In this document: piece after piece, positions 36,924-46,653 of the stretch
Layout of the letters: every line of letters starts with the position of its first letter
How positions within the stretch are numbered: the stretch's first letter is position 1
Assembly: GCF_014199435.1 (NCBI RefSeq)
Contig: NZ_JACIJP010000001.1
Coordinates: 310,001-374,000 of the forward strand
Direction: 5' to 3'
DNA from: Sphingobium subterraneum
Lineage (GTDB): Bacteria; Pseudomonadota; Alphaproteobacteria; Sphingomonadales; Sphingomonadaceae
DNA length: 64,000 nt
The notes under the pieces: model-generated
Told to the model about the DNA's origin: nothing
Databases searched by the model: none
The model's input: only the letters and a program-made list of their open reading frames with translations
Position numbers and translations under genes: made by a program

Positions 36924-39098
36924 TCATGGCACCGCGCGGGCCACCATCCTGGGCCGGCCGCCGCTATAACCACGCACCGGCATGACCCAAGGGTGCGCGT
37001 CACCCGTCTGCCGTACGCTGGTCCATTCGCCCCGCGCGAGATAGATAGCGACACCGCCGCTCTCGCTAAGGCTTGCACGGTCGAGCTTCAGCCACCGCGG
37101 CGTACATCCCCGCGGCAGACGCCGATCACTGACCACGATGTCGGCTTGCGCGCAGGCGGCGACAAACTGCGCCCAGGGCAATCGATCCCGGCTGCGTGTC
37201 GCGAGGATATGCCAGCTACGGCCACTGCGTTCGACGGTCAGGGAACAGAGATCGCGGCCGCATCTCCCTCCGGGAATGCTGTCCAGCGCTGCCATGTCCT
37301 GCCCGTCTCCCGCGCCCTCCCCCGCCGCGCCGCCCAGCGTGTCGCGGACATAGTCCCCGGCCTTGCCGCGCAGCAGAGCCATGCTGCCGTCGGGTTGGTG
37401 CACGGCCATATGGCGCCCGTCCCCCGTCACCAGCAGGTCCGGCGCCGGAGCCCATAGAATCGCCAGCGAACCGAGCACGACGGGCACCATCCCCCACCGC
37501 CGCGCGCGGGATCGCCACAGCAGGATCCAGAGAAGGCCGAGCATCACCGCGCCGAAAGCCCAGCGCGCGGATGACGGCAGCGCCAGCACCGCGCCCGGCT
37601 GCGCCGCGGTCCAGTGCGCCAGCGCCAGCATCGCGTCGAGTGCATGACCGACGATCCACCACAGCGGCGCGCCCAGTCCGATCGTATCGAGCAGCAGTCC
37701 CCCGGCCTCTGCGGGCATGATGATCGCCGTCGTCAGCGGAATGGCGATCAGATTGGCGAACGCCCCAAGCAGCCCCGCCTGGTGAAAATGATACAACGCC
37801 ACCGGCATCAGCGCGCACTCGATCGCCAGTCCTGTGATGAACAAAGCGCCGACCGATCGAAGAAATTTCCGCGCCCAACCCTCGTCACGAGCACCGGTCA
37901 GCGCACGGTACCATCGCGCCTCACTCAGTGCGACCAGCACCGTCACTGCCAGAAAGCTCATCTGGAAGCTCGGTCCGACCAGTGCCTCGGGCCAGAACAG
38001 CAACACAACGAGCGCGCCTGTTGCCACGAGCCGCAAGCCAATGGAATCACGACCGATCGCCAGACCGCCCAGCACCAGCAGAGCGGCGACGCAGGAACGG
38101 ATCGTCGGCACCTCCGCGCCGGTGAGGATAGTATATCCCACACCTGCCAACGCACCCGCTCCGGCCGCAATCGCCATCAGCGGCAAATTAAGGGCCAGCC
38201 TGCGGCTCAGTGCCAGCGTCCTGTAAACAAGCAGGATCACTGCGCCGATCATCGCCGAGACATGCAGCCCGCTGATCGAGAGGAGATGCGCCAGCCCGCT
38301 GCGCCGCATCGCCTCCGCATCGGCTTCCGGAATCGCGCCGGTGTCGCCTGTCGCCAGCGTCGCCGCGATGGCACCGCTTCCCCCTGCCAGTTGCGCGCGA
38401 ATATGCGCAGAGAGCCGGTGCCGAAACGAAGATGCCCCCTCCGGCGCGGATTCGATCACCGCGACCGGCGGCAGCGCACGACCCGTGGCGCCGATGCCAT
38501 CGAAATAGGCTTTCCGGGCGAAGTCATAGGCACCCGGAACGGCGGGTGGCGCAGGCGGCATCAACCGGCTGCGAAAGTGGATCAGCGCACCCCGATCAAG
38601 TCCGGATACATGATCCTTGTCCATGACGTTGATACGCATTCGACGCGGGAGATCGGCACGAAGCGGCTCTGGTGCAATGATGAGCCGCTCCATGCCTTGC
38701 GCAGGAACAAGTTGCCGGGATAGCACCCGCCCCGTCATTTCGACATAAGCGGCGCGCGCGATCGGTCGCTCCCCCGCCCACTGGGCCTTTCCCCATATGA
38801 GCAGGCATCCCGCCGCACCCAGCACAGCCCCTGCGAGCAGTCCGCGCTGTATTCGCCCTCCGGCGGGCAGGATCAGCGCCAACAGCATCGCGCCGCAACA
38901 CACCGCGATCCAGCCGATCCAGCCCCATTGATTCGGCAGCGCAAACCACGCCACCACGCCCACACCCAGTGCAACGGGAAGCCACAGACCGATTTGCTCC
39001 CGCTCTTCCTCAAGCCAGCTTTCCAGCCCGCTTGCCCATAGATCGGGATCAACCGCACGGTGCACTGCAACATCAATTTGTGGCAAAGAAAAACCCAT
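36924..39098 (-). CDS. comEC: ComEC/Rec2 family DNA-uptake channel protein
   Basis: A 724-residue multi-pass inner-membrane protein of the ComEC family, the channel for single-stranded DNA import in natural transformation. Order: DUF4131-like region (about 15-210), Competence domain with LLSISGLHVSAMIGAV, about 10 helices, then a C-terminal soluble region in the position of the beta-lactamase-like domain. The H-x-H-x-D-H metal motif is absent there, so nuclease activity is not expected. The start at 39098 is chosen over an upstream one because the latter would overlap the gltX promoter. No comEA or pilus gene is nearby. Confidence 0.88.
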   Translation of the reverse strand: MGFSLPQIDVAVHRAVDPDLWASGLESWLEEEREQIGLWLPVALGVGVVAWFALPNQWGWIGWIAVCCGAMLLALILPAGGRIQRGLLAGAVLGAAGCLLIWGKAQWAGERPIARAAYVEMTGRVLSRQLVPAQGMERLIIAPEPLRADLPRRMRINVMDKDHVSGLDRGALIHFRSRLMPPAPPAVPGAYDFARKAYFDGIGATGRALPPVAVIESAPEGASSFRHRLSAHIRAQLAGGSGAIAATLATGDTGAIPEADAEAMRRSGLAHLLSISGLHVSAMIGAVILLVYRTLALSRRLALNLPLMAIAAGAGALAGVGYTILTGAEVPTIRSCVAALLVLGGLAIGRDSIGLRLVATGALVVLLFWPEALVGPSFQMSFLAVTVLVALSEARWYRALTGARDEGWARKFLRSVGALFITGLAIECALMPVALYHFHQAGLLGAFANLIAIPLTTAIIMPAEAGGLLLDTIGLGAPLWWIVGHALDAMLALAHWTAAQPGAVLALPSSARWAFGAVMLGLLWILLWRSRARRWGMVPVVLGSLAILWAPAPDLLVTGDGRHMAVHQPDGSMALLRGKAGDYVRDTLGGAAGEGAGDGQDMAALDSIPGGRCGRDLCSLTVERSGRSWHILATRSRDRLPWAQFVAACAQADIVVSDRRLPRGCTPRWLKLDRASLSESGGVAIYLARGEWTSVRQTGDAHPWVMPVRGYSGGRPRMVARAVP

Positions 39099-39187
39099 GC
39101 TAGGGGGGCAAATCCTTTCCCCGGCCACGGAAAGCGCGACACCCCCTGTGTTCCGCCCCGTTGCTGCGTTTGTCGGAGAATTTTGGC

Positions 39188-40645
39188 GTGAGTGCAACCG
39201 GTGAAGCACGTCCTGTCGTTACCCGCTTCGCGCCTTCGCCCACCGGATTCCTGCACATTGGTGGCGCGCGCACAGCACTGTTCAACTGGTTGTTCGCGCG
39301 GCACCATGGCGGCACCTATCTGCTGAGGATCGAGGATACCGATCGTGCCCGCTCGACGGAGCCGGCTATTGCCGCGATTCTGGATGGGCTCGACTGGCTG
39401 GGCCTGATGCCGGACGAACCGCCCGTTTATCAGTTCGCCCGCGCCGAACGACACGCAGAAGTCGCGCATGCGATGCTGGAAAGCGGCCATGCGTATCGCT
39501 GTTACGCCACGGCAGAGGAACTGGCCGAACTGCGCGAGACCCAGCGCGCGGCCAAGCAGCCGATGCGGTATGACGGGCGCTGGCGCGACCGCGATCCGTC
39601 CGATGCGCCCGCCGACGCGCCGTTCGTGATCCGGCTGAAAGCGCCACGGGAAGGCGAAAGCGTCATCGAGGACGTCGTGCAGGGCCGGGTGGTCGTGCAG
39701 AATGCGGAGCTGGACGACATGATCCTGCTGCGCTCCGACGGCACGCCAACCTATATGCTCGCGGTGGTGGTCGACGATCATGACATGGGCGTCACCCATG
39801 TGATTCGCGGCGACGACCATCTCAACAACGCATTCCGCCAGCTTGGAATCATCCGCGCAATGGGATGGGACATGCCGACCTATGCGCATATCCCGCTAAT
39901 TCACGGATCGGACGGCGCCAAGCTGTCCAAGCGGCATGGAGCGCTGGGCGTCGATGCGTATCGCGACGACATGGGCATGCTCCCGGAAGCCGTGATCAAT
40001 TACCTGTTGCGGCTTGGCTGGGGCCATGGCGACGAGGAAATTATCTCGCGCGACCGGGCGGTCGAACTGTTCGATCTGACGGGCGTCGGCCGATCCCCTT
40101 CGCGTTTCGACATCAAGAAGCTGGAAAATCTCAACGGTCATTACCTGCGGGAAGCGGATGACGCGCGCCTCGCGACGCTGGTCGCGCCGCGCGTTGCTGC
40201 GCTGATGCAGCGTGCGCCATTGGGCAGCGAAGATGTGGACCTGCTGTCCCGCGCGATGCCCTCGCTCAAGCCTCGCGCCAAGACGCTGGAAGAGATCGCC
40301 GATGGCGCGCGCTTCCTTTTCGAACACCGCCCTTTGCATTTTGACGAGAAGGCGCAATCTCTGCTAGACGCGGCAGCGCTGGCGCTTTTGACAAAGTCCG
40401 TCGATGCCTTGTCCGTTCTTAACGAATGGACGCTAGAGGCGACAGAACAGGCTATTCGCAGCGTGGCAGAGAACGCCGACCTGGGGCTGGGCAAGGTCGC
40501 CCAACCGCTTCGGGCAGCATTGACCGGGCGGACGACCTCCCCCGGCATCTTCGATGTTCTCTTTCTCCTGGGGAAAGACGAAACTTTAGGCAGGCTGTCG
40601 GACGCTATAATGGCGATATCCGGTGGAGGAATACAGGGAGACTAA
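39188..40645 (+). CDS. gltX: Glutamate--tRNA ligase
   Basis: A 485-residue class I aminoacyl-tRNA synthetase charging tRNA-Glu. It starts with GTG at 39188, with GGAGA 8 bases upstream, and the family N-terminus [19 protein letters not shown] follows (HIGH-type motif). The KMSKS equivalent is [10 protein letters not shown]. It is divergent from comEC and lies 2 bp before gltA. Discriminating versus non-discriminating specificity cannot be read from sequence by eye. Confidence 0.96.
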   Translation: MSATGEARPVVTRFAPSPTGFLHIGGARTALFNWLFARHHGGTYLLRIEDTDRARSTEPAIAAILDGLDWLGLMPDEPPVYQFARAERHAEVAHAMLESGHAYRCYATAEELAELRETQRAAKQPMRYDGRWRDRDPSDAPADAPFVIRLKAPREGESVIEDVVQGRVVVQNAELDDMILLRSDGTPTYMLAVVVDDHDMGVTHVIRGDDHLNNAFRQLGIIRAMGWDMPTYAHIPLIHGSDGAKLSKRHGALGVDAYRDDMGMLPEAVINYLLRLGWGHGDEEIISRDRAVELFDLTGVGRSPSRFDIKKLENLNGHYLREADDARLATLVAPRVAALMQRAPLGSEDVDLLSRAMPSLKPRAKTLEEIADGARFLFEHRPLHFDEKAQSLLDAAALALLTKSVDALSVLNEWTLEATEQAIRSVAENADLGLGKVAQPLRAALTGRTTSPGIFDVLFLLGKDETLGRLSDAIMAISGGGIQGD

Positions 40646-40647
40646 GC

Positions 40648-41934
40648 ATGGCGGATGGTGTTGCCAAACTCAATGTCGGCGGATCGACATATGACTATAA
40701 GCTGATCGACGGTTCGGTCGGGCCGCAGGTCATCGATATCCGCAAGCTTTATGCCGATACGGACATGTTCACCTATGATCCCGGGTTCACGTCGACCGCG
40801 AGCTGCGAATCCGGTCTGACCTATATCGACGGCGACAAGGGTATCCTGCTGCATCGTGGCTATCCCATCGATCAGCTTGCCGAGAAATCGAGCTTCATGG
40901 AAGTCGCCTATCTGCTGTTGCGCGGCGAACTGCCCAACAAGACCGAGCTGGAAAACTTCGAAACGACCATCACACGTCACACAATGGTGCATGAGCAGAT
41001 CTCGACCTTTTACCGTGGCTTCCGTCGTGATGCGCACCCGATGGCGATCATGTGCGGCGTTGTCGGTGCGCTGTCCTCGTTCTATCATGACTCGACCGAC
41101 ATCAATGATCCCAAGCAGCGGATGATCGCCAGCCACCGGCTAATCGCGAAGATGCCGACGCTCGCGGCGATGGCGTATAAATATTCGACCGGCCAGCCGT
41201 TCGTCTATCCGCGCAACGACCTCAGCTACACGGGCAATTTCCTGCGGATGACCTTTTCGGTCCCGGCGGAGGAATATGTCATCGATCCGGTGATCGAGGA
41301 CGCGATGGACAAGATCTTCATCCTCCATGCGGATCATGAGCAGAACGCGTCGACATCGACCGTGCGCCTTGCCGGCTCGTCGGGTGCCAATCCGTTCGCA
41401 TGCATCGCCGCGGGCATCGCCTGCTTGTGGGGTCCGGCGCATGGCGGCGCGAACGAAGCCGCGCTCAACATGCTGCGTGAAATCGGCACTGTCGATCGCA
41501 TTCCGGAATATATCGCCCGCGCCAAAAACAAGGACGATCCGTTCCGCCTGATGGGCTTCGGCCACCGCGTGTACAAGAACTATGACCCGCGCGCGACCGT
41601 GATGCAGAAGACGGCGAACGACGTGCTCAACAAGCTGGGCCTCAACGATCCCGTCCTCGATGTTGCCAAGGAACTGGAGCATATCGCGCTCAACGATCCC
41701 TATTTCATCGAGAAGAAGCTCTATCCGAACGTCGATTTCTACAGCGGCGTGATCCTCTCGGCGATCGGCTTCCCAACGGAAATGTTCACCGTGCTGTTTG
41801 CGCTCGCGCGCACCGTCGGCTGGGTCGCGCAGTGGAACGAGATGATTTCCGATCCAGCGCAGCGCATCGGCCGTCCGCGCCAGCTCTATACGGGTCCGAC
41901 GCAGCGCGATTATGTCTCGGTCGATAAGCGCTGA
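40648..41934 (+). CDS. gltA: Citrate synthase
   Basis: Condenses oxaloacetate and acetyl-CoA at the TCA cycle entry. The 428-residue protein belongs to the hexameric Gram-negative type. The start at 40648 follows GGGAG. The active-site histidines lie in [11 protein letters not shown] and [15 protein letters not shown], and the Asp follows in the C-terminal part. Its terminator is directly downstream. It sits 2 bp behind gltX, so the two probably share a transcript. Confidence 0.98.
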   Translation: MADGVAKLNVGGSTYDYKLIDGSVGPQVIDIRKLYADTDMFTYDPGFTSTASCESGLTYIDGDKGILLHRGYPIDQLAEKSSFMEVAYLLLRGELPNKTELENFETTITRHTMVHEQISTFYRGFRRDAHPMAIMCGVVGALSSFYHDSTDINDPKQRMIASHRLIAKMPTLAAMAYKYSTGQPFVYPRNDLSYTGNFLRMTFSVPAEEYVIDPVIEDAMDKIFILHADHEQNASTSTVRLAGSSGANPFACIAAGIACLWGPAHGGANEAALNMLREIGTVDRIPEYIARAKNKDDPFRLMGFGHRVYKNYDPRATVMQKTANDVLNKLGLNDPVLDVAKELEHIALNDPYFIEKKLYPNVDFYSGVILSAIGFPTEMFTVLFALARTVGWVAQWNEMISDPAQRIGRPRQLYTGPTQRDYVSVDKR

Positions 41935-41957
41935 GCCTCTCGTCTGAGCAGACAAAG

Positions 41958-41987
41958 AAGGCCGGCCCTGCGGGGCTGGCCTTTTTT
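41958..41987 (+). terminator. Rho-independent terminator of gltA
   Basis: An 11-bp stem AAGGCCGGCCC/GGGCTGGCCTT (one G-T pair), loop TGCG, followed by TTTTTT. It starts 24 bp after the gltA stop. Confidence 0.93.
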
Positions 41988-42060
41988 CTTTGCATCACCT
42001 CTTCATTCGGCGTTTGATATCCCCAGCGGCGAGATACGCCGCATTGTGGAGGGATAGAGG

Positions 42061-42456
42061 ATGTCGACGGAACTGACCATTGCCGCGTGGGGCGCGGTTT
42101 TGCTTCTCGTGCACATTTTTGCCGCGGCTCATTTTAAGACCCGGCAATATGGAAGCAAGTGGAACATGGGGGCGCGGGACGAATCCCTTCCGCCGCTGGA
42201 GCCTGTCGCGGGCCGCATGGTGCGCGCGCAGGCCAATTATCAGGAAACTTTCCCGATCGCCATCGTCGCGCTGCTGGGCGTCGTGCTCGCCGGGCGATCG
42301 ACGGACATGACCATCCTTGGCGGGTGGATCTGGCTGGGCGCGCGGGTCGTGTATCTGCCGCTCTACGGGTTCGGTGTTCCGCTGATCCGTTCGTTCGCAT
42401 TCATGCTGAGTCTTGTGGGCCTGGTACTGGTGCTCTGGCCCTTGCTCGGCGGTTGA
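42061..42456 (+). CDS. MAPEG family membrane protein
   Basis: A 131-residue protein with four membrane helices. The segments PVAGRMVRAQANYQETFP and GWIWLGARVVYLPLYGFGVP fit the MAPEG family, whose eukaryotic members are glutathione-dependent enzymes; bacterial members are mostly uncharacterised. The ATG follows AGGGATAGAGG. It is convergent with the kinase-like gene that ends 4 bp later. Confidence 0.87.
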   Translation: MSTELTIAAWGAVLLLVHIFAAAHFKTRQYGSKWNMGARDESLPPLEPVAGRMVRAQANYQETFPIAIVALLGVVLAGRSTDMTILGGWIWLGARVVYLPLYGFGVPLIRSFAFMLSLVGLVLVLWPLLGG

Positions 42457-42459
42457 CGG

Positions 42460-43836
42460 TCAGACGCGCGGAACGGACAAGATAAAGCGCGCGCCCTGAC
42501 CTGGCGCGCTGTCGATGCGGATATCGCCGCCCATCGCGCGGGCGAGCCTGCGCGAGATGTAGAGGCCGAGACCGCTTCCGGCGACATCGTCCCGTCCGAG
42601 CCGTTCGAACTTTTCGAACACGCGCTCCTGATCCTCGATCGGGATGCCGCGTCCCTGATCGGCGACCACCACGTGGGCCATGTCGTCGGCGACGTCGGTG
42701 CGGATCCAGATGTGCGAATGTTCCGGAGAGTAACGGATCGCGTTGCCCACCAGATTGACCAAGATCTGCAACACCCGGCGGAACTCGCCCACTGCGGGAA
42801 CGGACTCGTCATTGCGCGGCGCTTCGATGGAAATACCCCGGTCCAGCCCTTTAACGCTGAGCAGCCCGGCCGTACGCCGTGCGATATCGGCGAGGTCGAT
42901 CTCTTCGCGCGCCACCTGAAAGTTGGGACGGTCGATGGCTTGCAGGTCGGCGAGGTCGTCGACCAGTTCCATCAAATGCTTGCCCGCATGCGCGATATCG
43001 GCGGCATAGGCGGCATAATCCTGGCGGAGCGGCCCTTCGAGCTGTCCGCTGATCGTCTCGGCGTTCGCGATAATGCGCCCGAGCGGTTGACGCAGCGCGA
43101 GATCCAGTCGCTTGCCGAAATCGGGAATGGCGCCAAGCACGGGCTGATCCGACGCCGCATCCAGAGGCTCCACGAGATCCGCGGCTGCAGGCGCCGGAAC
43201 TGACAATGCCTTGCCTGCGTAGCCACCGAACGCACCCTGATGATCGAACACCGGGTGGCCGGAAATGTGATAGTGACAATCGGCACGCAACACGTCGCGG
43301 ACGATCTGTCCAAAAAATGCGCGGCGCTCCGCGATCCGGCTCAGGACGATTGCGCCATCTTCCTTGTCGCCCAGATCGAACGCCGCCGCGAACGGCATGC
43401 CCGCACTTGGGCTTCCCGGTTCTGCCGACTGTTCCACCAACGTAAAGACCATCGCGCTGTCGGTCGTCCAGCGCCAGCCATCCGCCGCGAGCGCGATGTC
43501 CGCCGCCCGTGCCCTTGCCACTTCGGGTGGCGTCACGCGCATCGGTACTTCACGCCAGTCGTGCAGTGTCATGCGCACGCCGTCGTCACTCGGCCGCGCC
43601 CGCACCCACATGCTCACGTCATACCCATCGCCGCCTGCCACCACGGGACGCGCGATCAGAATGCGCAAGCGTACGGCCAGACGCACGATCGCGGCGAGCT
43701 GCGGCACCAGCAAACGCCCGTCCGGAGAACCTCCCGCCGCGGCCTGAAGGCGCAACACGCCTTCGTCAGCCGACAGGATCCTGCCATCGACACCGATCTG
43801 CGCGTGCAGGGTTCCCGGGGCAGACGGCCGCGTCAT
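42460..43836 (-). CDS. Histidine-kinase-like ATPase lacking the phospho-acceptor histidine
   Basis: A 458-residue soluble protein without membrane helices. Residues about 1-230 are a sensor region with no named domain, perhaps PAS-like. Residues about 238-305 align with HisKA (FGKRLDLALRQPLGRIIANA ... HLMELVDDLADLQAIDR), but the residue in the histidine position is L246. The HATPase_c domain is intact: N box QILVNLVGNAIRYSP, G1 ADQGRGIP, G2 GSGLGLYISRR. So ATP may bind while autophosphorylation at the usual site cannot occur. The start overlaps the stop of the following helical-protein gene (ATGA). It may act as a pseudokinase, partner or ATPase switch. Confidence 0.85.
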   Translation of the reverse strand: MTRPSAPGTLHAQIGVDGRILSADEGVLRLQAAAGGSPDGRLLVPQLAAIVRLAVRLRILIARPVVAGGDGYDVSMWVRARPSDDGVRMTLHDWREVPMRVTPPEVARARAADIALAADGWRWTTDSAMVFTLVEQSAEPGSPSAGMPFAAAFDLGDKEDGAIVLSRIAERRAFFGQIVRDVLRADCHYHISGHPVFDHQGAFGGYAGKALSVPAPAAADLVEPLDAASDQPVLGAIPDFGKRLDLALRQPLGRIIANAETISGQLEGPLRQDYAAYAADIAHAGKHLMELVDDLADLQAIDRPNFQVAREEIDLADIARRTAGLLSVKGLDRGISIEAPRNDESVPAVGEFRRVLQILVNLVGNAIRYSPEHSHIWIRTDVADDMAHVVVADQGRGIPIEDQERVFEKFERLGRDDVAGSGLGLYISRRLARAMGGDIRIDSAPGQGARFILSVPRV

Positions 43837-44906
43837 CCCGACGCCTTCATGCCGATCAGGACCATCTTGTCGGTGAGGTTCGCGGGAAGTGCCAGCGGCG
43901 CGACCAGCGCGCGCGCCTCCTCGACCGTCATCGCTTCATAACGGTCGATCATCGCCGCCAGGGCAGCATCGCGAGGCGTTGGACGCACCGGGTCGACATA
44001 CATCTGCAGCAGAATGGCGGCTTCGTCCGGCAGGTCCGCGACTTTGCACAATGCGAGCATGACGTCATCGCGCCCGTCAACCAACGCTAGCCCGACCTGA
44101 TCAAGCGGCGCGGCACAGCGCTGCGCCAGGATGGCGCACAACAGCAACTGCCCCTCCTGCGCCAGCGCGCACAGCAGGGCGTCGTCCAGCATGCGTCCAT
44201 CCATCGCCCGCGCCAGCCAGGCGGCCGCACCAAGCGCACCCGCCTCCTCATCATGCCGGGCGAGGATCGCATCGCAACTGTGGTTCGCGCAATCGAGCAG
44301 ACGATCGACCGGTGCAATGTCGCTCGACATGAGCGCCTGCACCAGCACCGCACAGCAGAGCGAGACCAGTTCCTCCATCGCAACGGCGGGCAGGTCGGTG
44401 ACAATGGGAGCGTCTTCCACACCCCGATCGTTCCACCGCGCCTGCGTGGTGACCAACGTCGCCAACTGCCCGGCAATCGTCGGATCGTCCTGAGCAAGAC
44501 CATGAAGCAGCCGGGCTGCCTCTCCATCTTCGCTCCCACTCAGCAGGCCCATGGCCGCGCGCAGACGGAATTGCGCAAACAGCGCCGGGCTAATCAGCTC
44601 GGGATGTTGGGAAATCACGCTCCATACATGCCCAGAGGCCAGGGTCTCGAGCGCGGGTTCAATCTGTGGCAGCCGACGGCTCATATCCTGTCGCAGCGCG
44701 GCATCCACCGCCGCCACGCATCCGCCCACCTGTCGCCGCGTACGCATAACCATCGCGTCGCTCCACGGGGGCAGCGGCGAAGGAAAGAAGCGACTCAGCG
44801 ACACCGCATGTGCGGATGCACGCTGAAACGACCCATCCAGCGGCAACGCCAGCGAGTTGAGGTCGAGCGCGATCGCTCGGTCGTTACGTGGCGAAGGATC
44901 GCTCAT
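43833..44906 (-). CDS. Uncharacterised soluble helical protein coupled to the kinase-like gene
   Basis: A 357-residue protein, predominantly alpha-helical, without signal peptide or membrane helices. The pattern of helix pairs (ISPALFAQFRLRAAMGLLSG, DLPAVAMEELVSLCCAVL, LDDALLCALAQEGQLLLCAI) suggests a HEAT-like or DUF2336-like repeat fold, but I cannot assign it firmly. It ends at ATGA with the kinase-like gene, so the two are co-translated and may act together. No catalytic motif is visible. Confidence 0.72.
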   Translation of the reverse strand: MSDPSPRNDRAIALDLNSLALPLDGSFQRASAHAVSLSRFFPSPLPPWSDAMVMRTRRQVGGCVAAVDAALRQDMSRRLPQIEPALETLASGHVWSVISQHPELISPALFAQFRLRAAMGLLSGSEDGEAARLLHGLAQDDPTIAGQLATLVTTQARWNDRGVEDAPIVTDLPAVAMEELVSLCCAVLVQALMSSDIAPVDRLLDCANHSCDAILARHDEEAGALGAAAWLARAMDGRMLDDALLCALAQEGQLLLCAILAQRCAAPLDQVGLALVDGRDDVMLALCKVADLPDEAAILLQMYVDPVRPTPRDAALAAMIDRYEAMTVEEARALVAPLALPANLTDKMVLIGMKASG

Positions 44907-44968
44907 CGGGCCCGATATAATGCGACGCGGTAAATATTGCCTAAACCTTGGCGAAATCTGCTGTCATT

Positions 44969-46153
44969 TCAGCCTGATTTTCCCGCTTGGAGCAGGAGCC
45001 GGCCAATCGAAAAGATGGCGCACAACGTCGCGAGCAACACCAGGGTGGGCTCGCTCGCCAGCATGAGTCCGATGAGAAGCAGCACCAGGGCACTGCCCGG
45101 GGTAAGCGCAGCCCAGCGCGGCATCGCGCCTCCCAGCCCCCGCCGTACGGCGAGCAGGATCACAAGGGACATCAGGGCAAGATACAGCGCAGCATCCCAT
45201 CGCCCGCCATAGGCGCCGATCGCGACCAGCCCCGGCAGCACAATCAAAACAGGGACCAGCGCGAGCCACCCATCCCCATCCTTGCGCCGCCCCATCTCGG
45301 ACAGCTGGTCGGCCACCAGGTTGGCGGTCAGCGCAGCCAAAAACACCAGACCAGCGACAAACAGCCATCCGGGATAGACCATCAGCAGGCCAAACAGGGC
45401 GAGCCCGCCTGCCCCGACGCGCGCGCGCCCCGCCGGGATCTGCATACGGACCAGCCGGGCGGTCAGCATCCCGGCGACCGGAGCAAGAAGGTAATGCTCG
45501 GCACCCGCATTTCGCCCCTGCGCCACCGAGGCTGGTGCAAGCAGGGCCTGCGCGACAAGATTCGCCGTATCCTGCCGATCCACCAGTGCGACGCGCCCGT
45601 CCAGCACATCGGCAGCGTTGACGGTCACCCGCTTCGCCCCCGCCTGCACCGCCGCGCGCAGCAGCGTGAGCGAGAAATCCCAGTCGCCGATCAGGTCCAG
45701 CGTACCGAACAGCACATCCGGCGCGATGCGCGCCACACCTACCCAGCGATGTATGCCGTCGATCCGCTCGAAGTGCCCGGTCGATCCGGAATCTTCGGCG
45801 ACCAGCACGATATTTCCGCTCCCCTGCGCGAGCATGTCGATATACCGCTGGTCAGCGATCGCCCCATCGGCGAACAGCACCACATCGCTGTCGCGTGGTA
45901 CGTCACGCACCAGGGTCGCCATGTCGCGAATCAGCTGCACTTTCATGCCATCCGCGCTCAGCGCATCAACGGTCCGGGACAGCGCGGGCGTCACCACGTC
46001 CACCAGCAGAAGCACATGCCCCACGCCAATGTCGCGAGCCTGCCGTGCCTGATATTCCATCAGGCTTTGTCCTGCGAAATGCAATTGTCCGCGCGGAGTT
46101 CCGCCCGTGTCGGCCGAAGCGGCGGTCGCGCATATGATAGCTGCCAAGGGCAT
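44969..46153 (-). CDS. Membrane protein with a degenerate nucleotidyltransferase-like N-terminal domain
   Basis: A 394-residue protein. Residues about 1-225 look like an alpha/beta sugar-nucleotidyltransferase fold (GTPRGQLHFAGQSLMEYQAR resembles the K/R-P-L-x-x-x-x-G-x-x-L-I-x-Y-x region), but the G-x-G-T/S-R-L loop that binds NTP is missing. Residues about 240-392 hold five or six membrane helices. No CDP-alcohol phosphatidyltransferase D-G-x2-A-R motif is found. It might bind a phosphoinositol- or sugar-nucleotide-like ligand, or be purely structural. It lies on the same strand as the helical protein and kinase-like genes. Confidence 0.65.
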   Translation of the reverse strand: MPLAAIICATAASADTGGTPRGQLHFAGQSLMEYQARQARDIGVGHVLLLVDVVTPALSRTVDALSADGMKVQLIRDMATLVRDVPRDSDVVLFADGAIADQRYIDMLAQGSGNIVLVAEDSGSTGHFERIDGIHRWVGVARIAPDVLFGTLDLIGDWDFSLTLLRAAVQAGAKRVTVNAADVLDGRVALVDRQDTANLVAQALLAPASVAQGRNAGAEHYLLAPVAGMLTARLVRMQIPAGRARVGAGGLALFGLLMVYPGWLFVAGLVFLAALTANLVADQLSEMGRRKDGDGWLALVPVLIVLPGLVAIGAYGGRWDAALYLALMSLVILLAVRRGLGGAMPRWAALTPGSALVLLLIGLMLASEPTLVLLATLCAIFSIGRLLLQAGKSG

Positions 46154-46271
46154 TGGAATGGACCCGCCTGAACTCTAATGGTTCTGTTCGTTAATTGCTG
46201 TGCAGCCCTCTTTCGCAACCTCGCGAGGGATATGCAAGCCGGGTCTTACAGGTCGACGGATACGCCCTGTA

Positions 46272-46574
46272 TCAGAGGGAAAGGGAATCCAGCGATGCGC
46301 GCAGCTGGCGCAGGATCCGAGGGTCGCCAGGGGCGCCCTGCTCGGCTTCTTCGGCGAGCACGATCATGCTGTTGACCCCGAAACTGGCGCACAGGCCCTT
46401 GAGCCGCCATGCCGCCAAGGCCCAGTTCGCGTCGCACCGGGCGCGGGAGAGAAGGTCGATCTGCCGCTCGGCGCTTTCGAGAAATGCCAGACGCAAATCA
46501 TCGATCAGGCCCGCGTCGTCGCCCACTGCCGCAGCCAACGCTGCATGTAAACTGCCGGAGTCAAAAGACATCAT
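46272..46574 (-). CDS. Hpt-like four-helix protein lacking the phospho-acceptor histidine
   Basis: A 100-residue helical protein. The segment AAWRLKGLCASFGVNSMIVL matches the Hpt helix pattern H-x-L-K-G-s-a-x-x-x-G, but the His position is Trp (W56 from this start). The rest fits: LRLAFLESAERQIDLLSRAR forms the first helices. Such a protein could dock to receiver domains without carrying phosphate. ATG at 46574 is chosen among three close candidates. It is divergent from the coiled-coil gene at 46654. Confidence 0.75.
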   Translation of the reverse strand: MMSFDSGSLHAALAAAVGDDAGLIDDLRLAFLESAERQIDLLSRARCDANWALAAWRLKGLCASFGVNSMIVLAEEAEQGAPGDPRILRQLRASLDSLSL

Positions 46575-46653
46575 CGGCAAATAGCGCCTTGCGGGTTAAC
46601 AAAGCGTTGCAATTTGCGATTTGCGCAACCGGAAAACATGCTACAGTCCCGCC

